DNA of 64,000 nt from Myxococcales bacterium. GTDB lineage: Bacteria; Myxococcota_A; Polyangia; Polyangiales; GCA-016699535. A program made the translations under genes and the position numbers. This document shows, one piece after another, positions 24,548-33,930 of the stretch. Position 1 is the stretch's first letter; every line of letters starts with the position of its first letter. The notes beneath the pieces are model-generated. The model worked only from the letters and a program-made list of their open reading frames with translations, did no database searches and had not been told where the DNA came from. The stretch lies in the NCBI GenBank assembly GCA_020633325.1, contig JACKDX010000001.1, positions 310,001 to 374,000 on the forward strand. Reading direction: 5' to 3'.

Positions 24548-26530
24548 TTACTTTGATGAAGGGGTCCCGAGTGTCCTTAACCGATCGCGAAGTCGCGCAG
24601 CGCGCTCGAAGTCCAGCGCTTCGGCGGCTTCTAGCATCTGCGCGCGAATGCTTTCGATATCAGAGGCAGCCTCCGGCGGTGAATCCTCGCGATTGGCGCT
24701 CGGCAGAGCGAGATAATCGACATTGCCGCTATTCGGCCGCATATCGAGGACGGCTTTGCGAATGGTCGCCGGGGTGATGTGATGGGTTTCGTTGTAGGCC
24801 GTTTGCACCTCTCGCCGGCGCTTGGTTTCCGTGAGTGCATAGTTCATGGCTTTGGTGACTCTTTCAGCATACATGATGACCTTGCCGTGCTGATTTCGCG
24901 CCGCTCGTCCAATGGTTTGAATCAAGGAGCGCGGCGAGCGCAAAAATCCTTCTTTATCGGCATCCAAAATCGCGACCAGCGATACCTCCGGAAGATCCAA
25001 TCCCTCCCTCAGCAGGTTGATCCCCACCAACACATCGAATTCGCCACTGCGCAGGTCCCTTAGGATCTCCATTCGCTCTAACGTCTTGATATCACTGTGC
25101 AAATAGCGCACTTTTACATCAAGCTCGGCATAGTATTCGGTGAGATCTTCGGCCATGCGCTTGGTCAACGTGGTGATCAGCACCCGCTCGTTCGCCGATA
25201 CCCGAGCGCGTATTTCCTCCAAGAGATTGTCGACCTGGTCCTTTGCGGAACGGACTTCTATTTCGGGATCTATAAGGCCCGTCGGCCGGATGATTTGTTC
25301 GACGACTTCGCCTTGGGTCTGCTCAAACTCCCAATCTCCGGGAGTCGCGCTCACACAAATCATCGTGCGCACGTGCTTCTGAAACTCCTCAAACCTTAAA
25401 GGGCGGTTATCGAGCGCACTCGGAAGGCGGAAACCATAATCGACCAAGGTTTGCTTTCGCGCTTGGTCTCCGCGATACATCGCGCCGAGCTGCGGAACCG
25501 TCTGGTGTGATTCATCAAGGATAATCAACATGTCTTCTGGGAAGTATTCAAGCAGCGTGGGGGGCGGATCGCCCGCATTTCTGTCTGACAGGTGACGGGA
25601 GTAATTTTCGATGCCGTGACAGAAGCCCATCTGTTCCAACATCTCCATGTCGTAAAGTGTGCGTTGCTCAAGACGCTGCCGCTCCACGAGCTTGCCTTCG
25701 TTTTGTAAGCGATCCAACTGTTCTCGGAGTTCCGCACGTACAGAAGTTATGGCGCGGTCTATCTCGTCCCTAGGCGTTACATAATGAGAGCCGGGGTAAA
25801 CCGCGTAACGATCCACCTCCCGTAATATCGTGCCACGCATGGGATCGATCTCCGCGATGCGCTCGATGTCATCGCCCCAAAATTCAATGCGCACGGCACG
25901 ATCTTGCTCATACGTGGGAAACACCTCGATCACGTCACCCCGGACACGAAAGGTGCCTCGATGAAAATCAACGTCCCCACGCTCATATTGAATGTCGACG
26001 AGCTGACGTAATAAAGCATCGCGCCCGTGGGTCTCGCCCTTTTTCAGTTGGATGAGCATCTCGATGTAGGTGCCCTTCGAGCCGATGCCGTAGATGCAGG
26101 AGACGCTGGCCACAATGATCACATCATCTCGTGACAACAGAGATCGCGTTGCGCTGTGGCGCATCCGATCGATCTCATCGTTTATCATTGCGTCCTTCTC
26201 AATAAACGTGTCCGTGCTTGGAACGTACGCTTCCGGTTGATAGTAGTCATAGTAGCTCACGAAATACTCGACGGCGTTGGTCGGAAAGAGTTCGCGCATC
26301 TCGGAGTAAAGCTGGGCAGCGAGGGTTTTATTGGGCGCGATGATTAACGTGGGCTTTTGAACTTGCGCGATGACGTTTGCGATCGTGAACGTCTTGCCGC
26401 TGCCCGTGATGCCCAAGAGCACCTGCGTGGTCCTGCCCCGGCGGATGCCTTGGGTCAGCTCTTCAATAGCGCGACCCTGATCGCCGGCCGGCTCGAAACT
26501 TGAGCGTAGCTTAAAAGGCTCAGATGCCAT
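24548..26530 (-). CDS. uvrB: Excinuclease ABC subunit B
   Basis: 660 residues, the usual size. Walker A GITGSGKTF, the YYDYYQPEAY beta-hairpin that probes damaged DNA, DESHQTVPQ in the helicase core, the C-terminal helicase motifs including GINLLREGLDLPEV and QTIGRAARN, and the terminal UVR motif for UvrC binding are all present. UvrB verifies lesions in nucleotide excision repair. It lies 22 bp downstream of serC and may be co-transcribed with it. Confidence 0.97.
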   Translation of the reverse strand: MASEPFKLRSSFEPAGDQGRAIEELTQGIRRGRTTQVLLGITGSGKTFTIANVIAQVQKPTLIIAPNKTLAAQLYSEMRELFPTNAVEYFVSYYDYYQPEAYVPSTDTFIEKDAMINDEIDRMRHSATRSLLSRDDVIIVASVSCIYGIGSKGTYIEMLIQLKKGETHGRDALLRQLVDIQYERGDVDFHRGTFRVRGDVIEVFPTYEQDRAVRIEFWGDDIERIAEIDPMRGTILREVDRYAVYPGSHYVTPRDEIDRAITSVRAELREQLDRLQNEGKLVERQRLEQRTLYDMEMLEQMGFCHGIENYSRHLSDRNAGDPPPTLLEYFPEDMLIILDESHQTVPQLGAMYRGDQARKQTLVDYGFRLPSALDNRPLRFEEFQKHVRTMICVSATPGDWEFEQTQGEVVEQIIRPTGLIDPEIEVRSAKDQVDNLLEEIRARVSANERVLITTLTKRMAEDLTEYYAELDVKVRYLHSDIKTLERMEILRDLRSGEFDVLVGINLLREGLDLPEVSLVAILDADKEGFLRSPRSLIQTIGRAARNQHGKVIMYAERVTKAMNYALTETKRRREVQTAYNETHHITPATIRKAVLDMRPNSGNVDYLALPSANREDSPPEAASDIESIRAQMLEAAEALDFERAARLRDRLRTLGTPSSK

Positions 26531-26552
26531 GAGCTAGCCGGGCTTCCTCACT

Positions 26553-27644
26553 TTAGCGATGGCGTTTCTCAAAGGCGCCCATGAACTCGACCAACGTCGT
26601 GACATCGCTGAGCGTGACAGCATTATAAATGGAGGCGCGAATCCCGCCGACGGAGCGGTGACCTTTCAGCCCGATCATTCCGGCCTGGGTGGCTTCGGTG
26701 ACAAACTGTTTCTCAAGTGCCTCCGTGGGCAAGTTAAAAACTACGTTCATAATGGAGCGAGAGTCGTCTTCAACGTCGCAACGGTAGAAACCTTGATGTT
26801 CCGCGATCGCCCGGTACAACATGGAGGCTTTTTCTTGGTTGACCTTACCGATGCTGGCAAGTCCGCCCTCTTTTTTTAACCAACGGAGCACCTGGCAAAC
26901 CATATAGATTGAAAACGTAGGCGGTGTGTTGAGCAATGAGTTGGCTTTGGCATGCGGTGCGTACTGGAAAATCTCGGGAATATCGGTGCGGCCGCTTTCC
27001 ACCAAATCTTTTCTTATTATGACGACGGTGACGCCTGCGGGCCCCATGTTCTTTTGAGCCCCCGCATAGATCACTCCAAACTTGGATACGTCTAGTTCCC
27101 GAGACACGATGTCACTGGACATGTCCGCGACTAGGGGCACAGATCCGGTTTCGGGAAACGTGTGAAACTGGGTACCAAAAATCGTATTATTGGATGTGAT
27201 GTGAACATAGCGTGCCTCTGAAGAGAGATGCAGTTCAGAGGGCTTGGGGACGCGCCGATACACACCATCCACTTTGGTCGTCGCGGCGACGTTGACGGCG
27301 CCGATTTTCTCGGCCTCTTTTTGGGCTCCCTCAGACCATGCACCCGTCAGCACATAATCAGCATGTTGGTTTTTGGCCAAAAGATTCATCGGTATCATCG
27401 CAAACTGCCCGCGCGCGCCGCCTTGGAGAAAAAGCACGTGGTAGTTATCGCCGATGCCTAGCAGTTCACGCAGAAGGGCGATGGCCTCGTTGTGGGTGGC
27501 TTCGTATTCTTTGCCGCGATGGCTATGCTCCATCACCGACATCCCCGTGCCCTTGAAGTCGAGCAATTCCTTTTGCGCGTGCTCTAACACTGGCAAAGGT
27601 AAGGCGCTCGGCCCGGGGTTAAAGTTAAGAACACGATGTGGCAT
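26553..27644 (-). CDS. serC: Phosphoserine aminotransferase
   Basis: 363 residues, the normal length. It begins with VLNFNPGPSALP, has GGARGQFAMIP near the substrate site, and AGAQKNMGPAGVT with the PLP-binding Lys. It converts 3-phosphohydroxypyruvate and glutamate to phosphoserine in serine synthesis, and serves PLP synthesis in some bacteria. The downstream gene glyA of this pathway is also in the window but 18 kb away. tRNA-Ala lies just upstream on the same strand. Confidence 0.96.
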   Translation of the reverse strand: MPHRVLNFNPGPSALPLPVLEHAQKELLDFKGTGMSVMEHSHRGKEYEATHNEAIALLRELLGIGDNYHVLFLQGGARGQFAMIPMNLLAKNQHADYVLTGAWSEGAQKEAEKIGAVNVAATTKVDGVYRRVPKPSELHLSSEARYVHITSNNTIFGTQFHTFPETGSVPLVADMSSDIVSRELDVSKFGVIYAGAQKNMGPAGVTVVIIRKDLVESGRTDIPEIFQYAPHAKANSLLNTPPTFSIYMVCQVLRWLKKEGGLASIGKVNQEKASMLYRAIAEHQGFYRCDVEDDSRSIMNVVFNLPTEALEKQFVTEATQAGMIGLKGHRSVGGIRASIYNAVTLSDVTTLVEFMGAFEKRHR

Positions 27645-27677
27645 GGAAGCTCCTCATTCCTAAGGCAAAAGATGTCG

Positions 27678-27750
<73 letters not shown>

Positions 27751-27763
27751 TTTCGGGGCACGT

Positions 27764-27791
27764 ACTATACACGGCTTACATATGCCTGCAA
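27764..27791 (-). promoter_or_regulatory. Candidate promoter of tRNA-Ala
   Basis: On the minus strand a -10-like TATAGT (27764-27769, five of six matches) follows a weak -35 TTGCAG (27786-27791) after a 16-base spacer and lies 13 bases before the tRNA 5' end. The leader contains a short G/C hairpin. The -35 match is poor. Confidence 0.45.
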
Positions 27792-27800
27792 ACGCGTCGG

Positions 27801-28478
27801 TTACGCTTTGGATAGACATGCATCCACCAATCCTGAATCGAGCGCCGCATGTATAAGCGCCGCATCACCCTCGCACCTCGGGAAGTGGATTACTGAAGTG
27901 CGTAAACGTTCCTTAAGAATGCGCGCATTATGCTCGAAGCTCGAATCGCGTGCTTGGGGTTCCACCAGCACCAGCGCCCTCAGAAATAATCCCCGCCGCT
28001 CGATGCACTCTCGAGCGCAGAGCACGGAGGAGAGTACCCCGAGCTGGTTGAGGCTGACGAGGACCAAAGGGAGTCCAAGGCCACTGGCCAAATCCGCCAT
28101 GGTCTCATCCCTCCCAAGCGGCACGTAAAATCCCCCAGCCCCTTCGATCACGGCGAAGTCTGCAAAGGCCGCGAGCTTGCGGGTAGCCTCGAGCACTTGC
28201 TCTAAAACCAATGGTGGATGTGCACCGCTTAGCTCGATCGCGTAGGGGGCAAGGGGGGCCGCCGCGCGGTAAAGTCCGCGTTCCTGCACGAGCTCGGGTT
28301 TTTGGCAGGCATCGGCAAGCAACACAGCGTCCCCTTTTCTTTCGTTCCACCCTGTCTCAATGGGCTTGATACCCGCGACCCGAGTGCCCCTGTGTTGTAA
28401 ACCCAGTATCAAGGCCCGGCTGACCACAGTCTTGCCGACCTCGGTCCCCGTGCCGGTGACGAAAACTCCCCGCATCAT
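27801..28478 (-). CDS. bioD: Dethiobiotin synthetase
   Basis: 225 residues. The N-terminal GTGTEVGKTVVSRALI is the P-loop of the BioD family, KPIETGW binds the diaminopelargonate substrate, and VIEGAGGFYVPL is the second conserved block. It uses ATP and CO2 to close the ureido ring of dethiobiotin. The start overlaps the bioF stop by four bases. bioA and bioB are not in the window. Confidence 0.95.
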   Translation of the reverse strand: MMRGVFVTGTGTEVGKTVVSRALILGLQHRGTRVAGIKPIETGWNERKGDAVLLADACQKPELVQERGLYRAAAPLAPYAIELSGAHPPLVLEQVLEATRKLAAFADFAVIEGAGGFYVPLGRDETMADLASGLGLPLVLVSLNQLGVLSSVLCARECIERRGLFLRALVLVEPQARDSSFEHNARILKERLRTSVIHFPRCEGDAALIHAALDSGLVDACLSKA

Positions 28479-29665
28479 CCGCCCGCCGGCGATAGATGGC
28501 GCACCTCGGCAAACGCCGCAATTGCCTGCTCGATCTGCGCGTCTGAATGACTCGCCATGGGCGCGATCCGAAGGCGACTCGTCCCTTGGGGAACGGTGGG
28601 CGGCCGAATACCTTGGACAAAAACACCCCGTTCGAGCAAACGGGTCGAGAGTTGCATGCTGAGCACGGGATCCCGGATCAGGACAGGAACGATCGGGCTC
28701 TCTCCATCCGTAATAGAGAATCCCAATTCCCTGAGCGCGCCTCTCAAGCGGTCGGCGTGGCGAAGGACGTTGCGGCGCGCATCATCGGCGGCGCGAACCC
28801 AATCGGTCGCTACAATGACAGCGGAAGCCATATAGGGAGGGATTGCGGTGGAATATATATAACTCCGAGCCCGATTGATTAAGAATCGAATGATGGGGGG
28901 GGCGGCAGCAACGAACGCTCCCGACATGCCAAAGCTCTTGCCCAACGTCGCCACCAATAGGTCCGGCTTCACGGATTGCGCTGCGCAGATCCCGCGGCCT
29001 TCTGGTCCCAAGACCCCCAACGCATGGGCCTCATCAACCATCAGCGCGGCATCGTACCGATCGCACAGCGCCCGGATGTCCTTGACCGGCGCCACGTCGC
29101 CATCCATAGAAAAGACAGTCTCGGAGATCACCAGTGCCTCGCGCGCTTTAGAGCGATGCAACCTCAAGAGGCGCTCGAGGTCGGCGGTATCTCGATGCGC
29201 ATAGACGTGAACGGTGGCTTGATTCAGTCGGCAACCATCGATGAGACTGGCATGGTTGAAGCTATCACTGAAGACGACGTCATCTTGGGTGAGCAGAGCG
29301 GATACGATTCCCACGTTGGCAGAGAATCCACTCGAAAACAAAAGCGCATCTCCCATGCCTAGGTAGTTCGCAAGATGGGTTTCCGCTCCCCGGTGCACCG
29401 ACAGCGTGCCCGAGACCAGTCGGGACGATCCCGCGCCCGCGCCCTCTTTGTCTACTCCGTCCTTGATGGCTTGGACGAGCAGGGGATGGCTGGCGAAGCC
29501 CAGGTAGTTGTTCGAGCACAGGCATATGACCTCCTTTCCCTCTAGGATAATGGCGGGGCCGATCGGTCCCGTGATGGTTAAGGGAGAACGAAGCAATCCC
29601 GCTTGGGAAAGCGCGTCGAGCGCCTGTTGGACGTGTTGTACGAGGCTCATGACGACGAACCGCAT
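28475..29665 (-). CDS. bioF: 8-amino-7-oxononanoate synthase
   Basis: 396 residues of the alpha-oxoamine synthase family. CLCSNNYLGFASHP near the N-terminus, DEAHALGVLGPEGRG for PLP and substrate binding, and ATLGKSFGMSGAF with the PLP-binding Lys define the enzyme that condenses pimeloyl thioester with alanine in biotin synthesis. Coupling to bioD supports BioF over its relatives Kbl and HemA. The ATG at 29650 (MSLVQHVQQ) is an alternative start five codons in. Confidence 0.93.
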   Translation of the reverse strand: MRFVVMSLVQHVQQALDALSQAGLLRSPLTITGPIGPAIILEGKEVICLCSNNYLGFASHPLLVQAIKDGVDKEGAGAGSSRLVSGTLSVHRGAETHLANYLGMGDALLFSSGFSANVGIVSALLTQDDVVFSDSFNHASLIDGCRLNQATVHVYAHRDTADLERLLRLHRSKAREALVISETVFSMDGDVAPVKDIRALCDRYDAALMVDEAHALGVLGPEGRGICAAQSVKPDLLVATLGKSFGMSGAFVAAAPPIIRFLINRARSYIYSTAIPPYMASAVIVATDWVRAADDARRNVLRHADRLRGALRELGFSITDGESPIVPVLIRDPVLSMQLSTRLLERGVFVQGIRPPTVPQGTSRLRIAPMASHSDAQIEQAIAAFAEVRHLSPAGG

Positions 29666-29714
29666 GGATATAGCTCAGAACGCGCGGCTTGAGAACATGG
29701 GCCCGTGGCTCAAA

Positions 29715-29730
29715 TGTTTCACGTGAAACG
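29715..29730. promoter_or_regulatory. parS-like ParB-binding site 1
   Basis: TGTTTCACGTGAAACG matches the conserved chromosomal parS palindrome TGTTNCACGTGAAACA at 15 of 16 positions. It lies in the gap between bioF and the dnaJ-like gene. ParB-parS complexes load SMC and segregate origins. Confidence 0.85.
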
Positions 29731-29780
29731 CGCGGTTTTTGATTGAATAGCCAGGGCCGCAGGCTTAACTTAGGGTCACG

Positions 29781-30767
29781 ATGAGCGAACCTGACTTCTA
29801 TAAAGTACTCGGCGTTTCGAAGACTGCGGATGCTCCGCAGATAAAAGCCGCTTACCGAAAGCTCGCGAGAGAGCTTCATCCCGACCGTAACCCCGGCAAT
29901 AAGAGCGCCGAAGACCGATTCAAACAGGTCTCCCGCGCTTACGAAGTCTTAGCTGACCCAAAGAAGCGCAAGCTTTTTGATGAATTTGGGGAGGTCGGGC
30001 TCAAAGAGGGTTTCGATCCGGAACAGATGCGGCAGTATCAACGGTGGGGCGGGGGAGCAAATGTTCCGCGTGAAGGCGGCTTTCAATGGAGCGGCAATCT
30101 CGAAGACCTTTTGCGGGGCGCAGGAGGAAGCGGGGGGGGCTCGGTCGGGGACATATCGGATATCTTTGGGAATTTTACCGGCCGTGCTGGCCGGCGGCAG
30201 CCGCGCAGTATGCCGGGTCGCGACATTGAGACCTCGATCACGTTGCCATTCATGGAAGCGATTCGGGGCGGGGAGAAGGACGTGAGTTTTCAGGACCCAG
30301 GCACGGGACGGCCAAAGCGTCTCCGGATTCGAGTTCCTGCGGGGATAGAGGATGGCCATACGCTGCGCTTGCGGGGTCAGGGCCTCGAGGGTACAAACGG
30401 TGGTCCGCCAGGCGATCTGATGGTCAAGGTGGACATAGGGCCCCACCCATTCCTATGGAGAGAAGGGCGAGAATTGCACATGAAAGTGCCGGTGACGGTG
30501 CCCGAGGCTTGGCGCGGCGCAAAGGTTTTGGTGCCTACGCCGCAAGGAGAGGTGTCTTTGCGTATCCCTCCAGCCACGCAAGGGGGGGCCATTCTACGCC
30601 TGAAAGGCAAGGGTATCACCTTCGGACGCGGGAAAACGGGCGATTTGTTCGCCCATATACAAATTGGTATCCCCAAAGACACGTCTCACGCGGAAGGTAT
30701 CACGGATGCAATCGCCGCCTTGGAAAAGGCATACGACCACGACATACGCGCCGCGCTGAAGTTATGA
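29781..30767 (+). CDS. DnaJ-family chaperone, CbpA-like (no zinc finger)
   Basis: 328 residues. The N-terminal J domain has DFYKVLGVSKTAD and HPDRNPG, then a Gly-rich linker with a run of glycines, then the C-terminal substrate-binding domains (VPAGIEDGHTLRLRGQG, KGKGI). There is no CxxCxGxG zinc region, so it is of the CbpA/DnaJ type II class. Such proteins help DnaK and can bind DNA in CbpA of E. coli. It is flanked on both sides by parS sites, at 51 and 15 bp, which is more likely positional than functional. Confidence 0.9.
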   Translation: MSEPDFYKVLGVSKTADAPQIKAAYRKLARELHPDRNPGNKSAEDRFKQVSRAYEVLADPKKRKLFDEFGEVGLKEGFDPEQMRQYQRWGGGANVPREGGFQWSGNLEDLLRGAGGSGGGSVGDISDIFGNFTGRAGRRQPRSMPGRDIETSITLPFMEAIRGGEKDVSFQDPGTGRPKRLRIRVPAGIEDGHTLRLRGQGLEGTNGGPPGDLMVKVDIGPHPFLWREGRELHMKVPVTVPEAWRGAKVLVPTPQGEVSLRIPPATQGGAILRLKGKGITFGRGKTGDLFAHIQIGIPKDTSHAEGITDAIAALEKAYDHDIRAALKL

Positions 30768-30781
30768 GCGATTTAAGCGCA

Positions 30782-30797
30782 TGTTTCACGTGAAACA
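30782..30797. promoter_or_regulatory. parS ParB-binding site 2
   Basis: TGTTTCACGTGAAACA matches the 16-bp parS consensus perfectly. It lies in the gap between the dnaJ-like gene and uppS, 1,067 bp from the first site. The pair is about 25-27 kb from dnaA, a typical distance. Confidence 0.92.
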
Positions 30798-30820
30798 CAC
30801 TCTTTTATACGATATATATG

Positions 30821-30826
30821 TATAAT
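30821..30826 (+). promoter_or_regulatory. Candidate -10 box for uppS-cdsA
   Basis: A perfect TATAAT sits in a very AT-rich stretch 56 bases before the uppS start, just after parS. No good -35 hexamer is seen at 17 bases, so this is weak evidence for a promoter here. Confidence 0.35.
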
Positions 30827-30881
30827 TACACCTCTGCTGTAATTCGCACACAGTGGGGCCAGATTATGCTATTTCGTCCTC

Positions 30882-31655
30882 ATGGCCGCCTTGGTGGATT
30901 TACAGAACCTGCCCGCTCACATCGCGGTGGTTATGGACGGAAATGGCCGCTGGGCAGAGCGTCAACATCAACACAGGACGTTTGGCCATCAGAGTGGTAG
31001 CGAAGCTGTCCGACGGACGGTGAGAGCAAGCCGCCGACTCGGAATTCGCGCCCTGACATTGTACGCTTTCAGTGAACAAAATTGGCAGCGCCCAAGCAGC
31101 GAGATCGAAATCTTAATGCAGCTTCTCGAAGAATTTTTGGCGAAGGAACGCGAGGAGGTGATTCAGAATCAGATCCGGTTTATTCCTCTTGGGCGTACGG
31201 GTCGTCTGCCTCAGAAGTTGGTCACATTACTCCGTGCGCTTGAAGAAGAAACGCGTCACATGAGCGGCATGGCACTCGCGATTGCGCTTTCCTACGGAGG
31301 ACGTGAAGAGATTGCTGATGCAGCGCAGAGCTTAGCGCGGCAAGTGGAGCAAGGCTCTCTTCGCGCCGAGCAGGTTACGCTGAGCGCGCTTGAGAACACG
31401 CTCCCGTCGATGCAAGTCGGTGAAGTAGACTTGTTGATTCGCACAGGCGGCGAACAGCGCATCAGCAATTTCCTTTTGTGGGGCGCAGCATATGCTGAGC
31501 TCTATTTCAGTCAGACGTTTTGGCCAGATTTCGGGGAGAGGGATCTCTACGAAGCTATCTGCGCCTATCAATCTCGGGAGCGCCGATACGGAAAGCTGAG
31601 CCGGGCTGAATCGGTTCCCCTGCTGACTTCAAACGCCGATGGAGTGACCTCTTAG
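30882..31655 (+). CDS. uppS: Undecaprenyl diphosphate synthase
   Basis: 257 residues of the cis-prenyltransferase family. AVVMDGNGRWA is the diphosphate-binding signature, FSEQNWQRP the substrate region, and LIRTGGEQRISNFLLWG the C-terminal motif (the usual RTGGE-RISNFLLWQ with a change at the end). It makes the C55 carrier lipid for peptidoglycan and O-antigen synthesis. cdsA follows by six bases. The frr and dxr genes often found with it are absent. Confidence 0.95.
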   Translation: MAALVDLQNLPAHIAVVMDGNGRWAERQHQHRTFGHQSGSEAVRRTVRASRRLGIRALTLYAFSEQNWQRPSSEIEILMQLLEEFLAKEREEVIQNQIRFIPLGRTGRLPQKLVTLLRALEEETRHMSGMALAIALSYGGREEIADAAQSLARQVEQGSLRAEQVTLSALENTLPSMQVGEVDLLIRTGGEQRISNFLLWGAAYAELYFSQTFWPDFGERDLYEAICAYQSRERRYGKLSRAESVPLLTSNADGVTS

Positions 31656-31661
31656 CCGGCC

Positions 31662-32462
31662 ATGCGGTCAAATCTTACCAAACGCCTGCTTTCAGCAGCG
31701 GTGATGATCCCTCTGGCGCTGTGGATAATTCTCGGTGCGCCACCCTACGTGTTTGTCGCAGCGGTGGGTCTGTGCGCAGCCTTTTGCACTTGGGAATTGC
31801 TTCGGATGGTGTACCCCGAGCTACGTCGGCTACAGATATTGGGTGCGCTGATTGCGCTCGCCGGCTTTTTGGTAAGTCGCTATGCGGAAAATAATACCGA
31901 TCTGATCGCCGTCTGGACGCTGCTCTTGATGTTGCTGGCGATTGTAGGATTATTAAGCCTCGGCAAGCGTTCTGAATATCACTCCAAGGTGGCGTGGCTT
32001 TTGTTGCCGCCCTTCTATATCGGATTGCCCTTGATAACGCTTGCGTGGTTGCATGCGGAGCCAGACGGTCCTCAATGGGTCATTCTTGCACTCACCTTGG
32101 CATTCGTGGCGGATACCGGTGGATATATCGTTGGGCGCCTTTGGGGCAAGGACAAGCTTGCCCCCTATATTTCTCCCAACAAAACCATCCAAGGTGCATT
32201 GGGCGGCTTGGGCGGGAGTGTGCTCGCCGCGCTGATTGCGCACGCATGGTACTTGCCAAACATTCCACTCTTGAACGCAATAATGCTGGGGATCGTAGGC
32301 GGCGCCTGCGGACAGGCTGGAGACCTCTTTGAGTCACTGATCAAGCGCGGCTTTGCCGTCAAGGACAGCAGTCACTTGATACCGGGTCATGGTGGTCTCT
32401 TGGACCGCTTGGACGCCGTGCTTTTTACCTCCGCCTGCACATGGTTGTATGTGCAATTATGA
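31662..32462 (+). CDS. cdsA: Phosphatidate cytidylyltransferase
   Basis: 266 residues with about eight hydrophobic segments. Near the C-terminus is the CDP-alcohol-forming signature SLIKRGFAVKDSSHLIPGHGG followed by LLDRLD; the KRxxxxKD and GHGGxxDRxD elements are intact. It makes CDP-diacylglycerol from phosphatidate and CTP in the inner membrane, the branch point to all phospholipids. Spacing after uppS is six bases. Confidence 0.95.
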   Translation: MRSNLTKRLLSAAVMIPLALWIILGAPPYVFVAAVGLCAAFCTWELLRMVYPELRRLQILGALIALAGFLVSRYAENNTDLIAVWTLLLMLLAIVGLLSLGKRSEYHSKVAWLLLPPFYIGLPLITLAWLHAEPDGPQWVILALTLAFVADTGGYIVGRLWGKDKLAPYISPNKTIQGALGGLGGSVLAALIAHAWYLPNIPLLNAIMLGIVGGACGQAGDLFESLIKRGFAVKDSSHLIPGHGGLLDRLDAVLFTSACTWLYVQL

Positions 32463-32495
32463 CGCGCGTGCGCCAAAGCCTACCGGGACTTTATG

Positions 32496-32524
32496 TTGAC
32501 GGGTGGAAGAGGGAATTCTATAGC
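32496..32524 (+). promoter_or_regulatory. Candidate sigma-70 promoter of glutamate dehydrogenase gene
   Basis: TTGACG (32496-32501, five of six matches to the -35 consensus) is followed after exactly 17 bases by TATAGC (32519-32524, four of six). It ends 46 bases before the ATG, which has an AAGGAG ribosome-binding site. This is the best housekeeping-like promoter I can see in the window. Confidence 0.6.
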
Positions 32525-32570
32525 AGTTCCGCGGGTAGGGTAGAGGCATTGGGTCAAGGAGTGGTTTACA

Positions 32571-33836
32571 ATGAATACTGAGCGTTATCAGTTTTTTGAC
32601 GTCATTCAGGGCTATTTGGAAAAAGCTGCGGCGTTGATCCAGTTGCCGCCGCATGTCGCCAAACTGCTCGCGCAACCTAAGAACGAGTTGATCGTATATT
32701 TTCCCGTTCAGATGGACAGCGGCGAGATCCGCGTGTTCAAAGGATACCGCATCCAACACAACAATCTTCTCGGGCCTTATAAGGGGGGCCTTCGCTATCA
32801 CGAGACGGTCTCTTTGGATGACCTCAAGGCACTTGCCTCAATGATGACGTGGAAATGCGCTTTGATGGAGATACCGTTCGGCGGAGCCAAAGGGGGCGTC
32901 AAAGTTAACCCTCGCGACCTTTCCACCGACGAATTGATGCGCCTTACCCGACGCTTCACCCATGCGTTGGGTTCCAATATTGGCCCAGATTACGATATCC
33001 CAGCGCCCGATGTCGGTACCAATGCGCAGATCATGGTCTGGATGATGGACACGTATATGAACACCATCGGGCATGTGGAAAAGAATGCCCAGCGGCGCAT
33101 TGTAACCGGCAAGAGCATCACCTCGGGTGGCTCCCACGGCCGCGAGAAGGCAACGGCTCAAGGTGTCGTTCACTGCATTACCGAATGGGCGCGTGAGCAG
33201 CGTATGGATTTGGAAGCCAAGACGGCTATTGTTCAGGGTTTTGGCAACGTCGGTTCAAACACTGCGATGTTGCTGGCCAAGCTCGGAGTTTCCACGCTGG
33301 CGGTGGGAGACCATAGTGGGTACATGCAGAATCCTGAAGGGTTCAATCCACATAAGTTGGCCGAGTATTGTAAACAACACGGTTCCATCGATGGATATCC
33401 TCAAGGCCAACCGTGTAGCCGTGAGGCGTTTTTTGCGACAAAGGCTGACATCTTTGTGCCGGCCGCGTTAGAGAATCAGGTGGGGGAAGAGGAAGCGCAT
33501 CTGCTCGATGTGCGACTTGTTGCGGAGGGTGCCAACGGCCCAACCAATCCCAAAGGAGAAATAATCTTGCAGGAGCGCGGGATTGACATCATTCCAGACA
33601 TTCTCGCCAACAGTGGCGGCGTCACAGTCAGCTACTATGAGTGGGTGCAGAACCGCCGAAGCGAGACATGGGATCTGGAAGAAGTCGATGAGCGTTTGGA
33701 GAAGGCAATGAAGCGAGCCTATCAACGGGTGTCTTTGATGGCGAGACAGCTTAACTGCAGCAAGCGGCTTGCGTGCTATGGACTGGCGCTTCATGCGCTA
33801 AAGGCCGCATACATGGAACGCGGCATTTTTCCTTAG
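32571..33836 (+). CDS. Glutamate dehydrogenase
   Basis: 421 residues, the length of hexameric GudB/RocG-like enzymes. KGGLRYH, GGAKGGVKVNP with the catalytic lysine, PAPDVGTNAQIMVWMMDTY and the Rossmann motif VQGFGNVGSNTA are present. It interconverts glutamate and 2-oxoglutarate with ammonium. Coenzyme preference (NAD or NADP) is not evident. It has its own promoter and a strong AAGGAG site, so it is separate from uppS-cdsA. Confidence 0.95.
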   Translation: MNTERYQFFDVIQGYLEKAAALIQLPPHVAKLLAQPKNELIVYFPVQMDSGEIRVFKGYRIQHNNLLGPYKGGLRYHETVSLDDLKALASMMTWKCALMEIPFGGAKGGVKVNPRDLSTDELMRLTRRFTHALGSNIGPDYDIPAPDVGTNAQIMVWMMDTYMNTIGHVEKNAQRRIVTGKSITSGGSHGREKATAQGVVHCITEWAREQRMDLEAKTAIVQGFGNVGSNTAMLLAKLGVSTLAVGDHSGYMQNPEGFNPHKLAEYCKQHGSIDGYPQGQPCSREAFFATKADIFVPAALENQVGEEEAHLLDVRLVAEGANGPTNPKGEIILQERGIDIIPDILANSGGVTVSYYEWVQNRRSETWDLEEVDERLEKAMKRAYQRVSLMARQLNCSKRLACYGLALHALKAAYMERGIFP

Positions 33837-33930
33837 GCGCGCACTTTCAGCATCATTTGCCGGAGTAGGCTAAATATGGTGTAAGCGCTACATGGGGAGT
33901 GGCGCGCACGCTGCTGCGACATGCAGGATC

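Noticed and set aside
30798..30881. Possible small open frame before uppS
   Set aside because: It overlaps uppS in another frame and shows no recognisable protein pattern.
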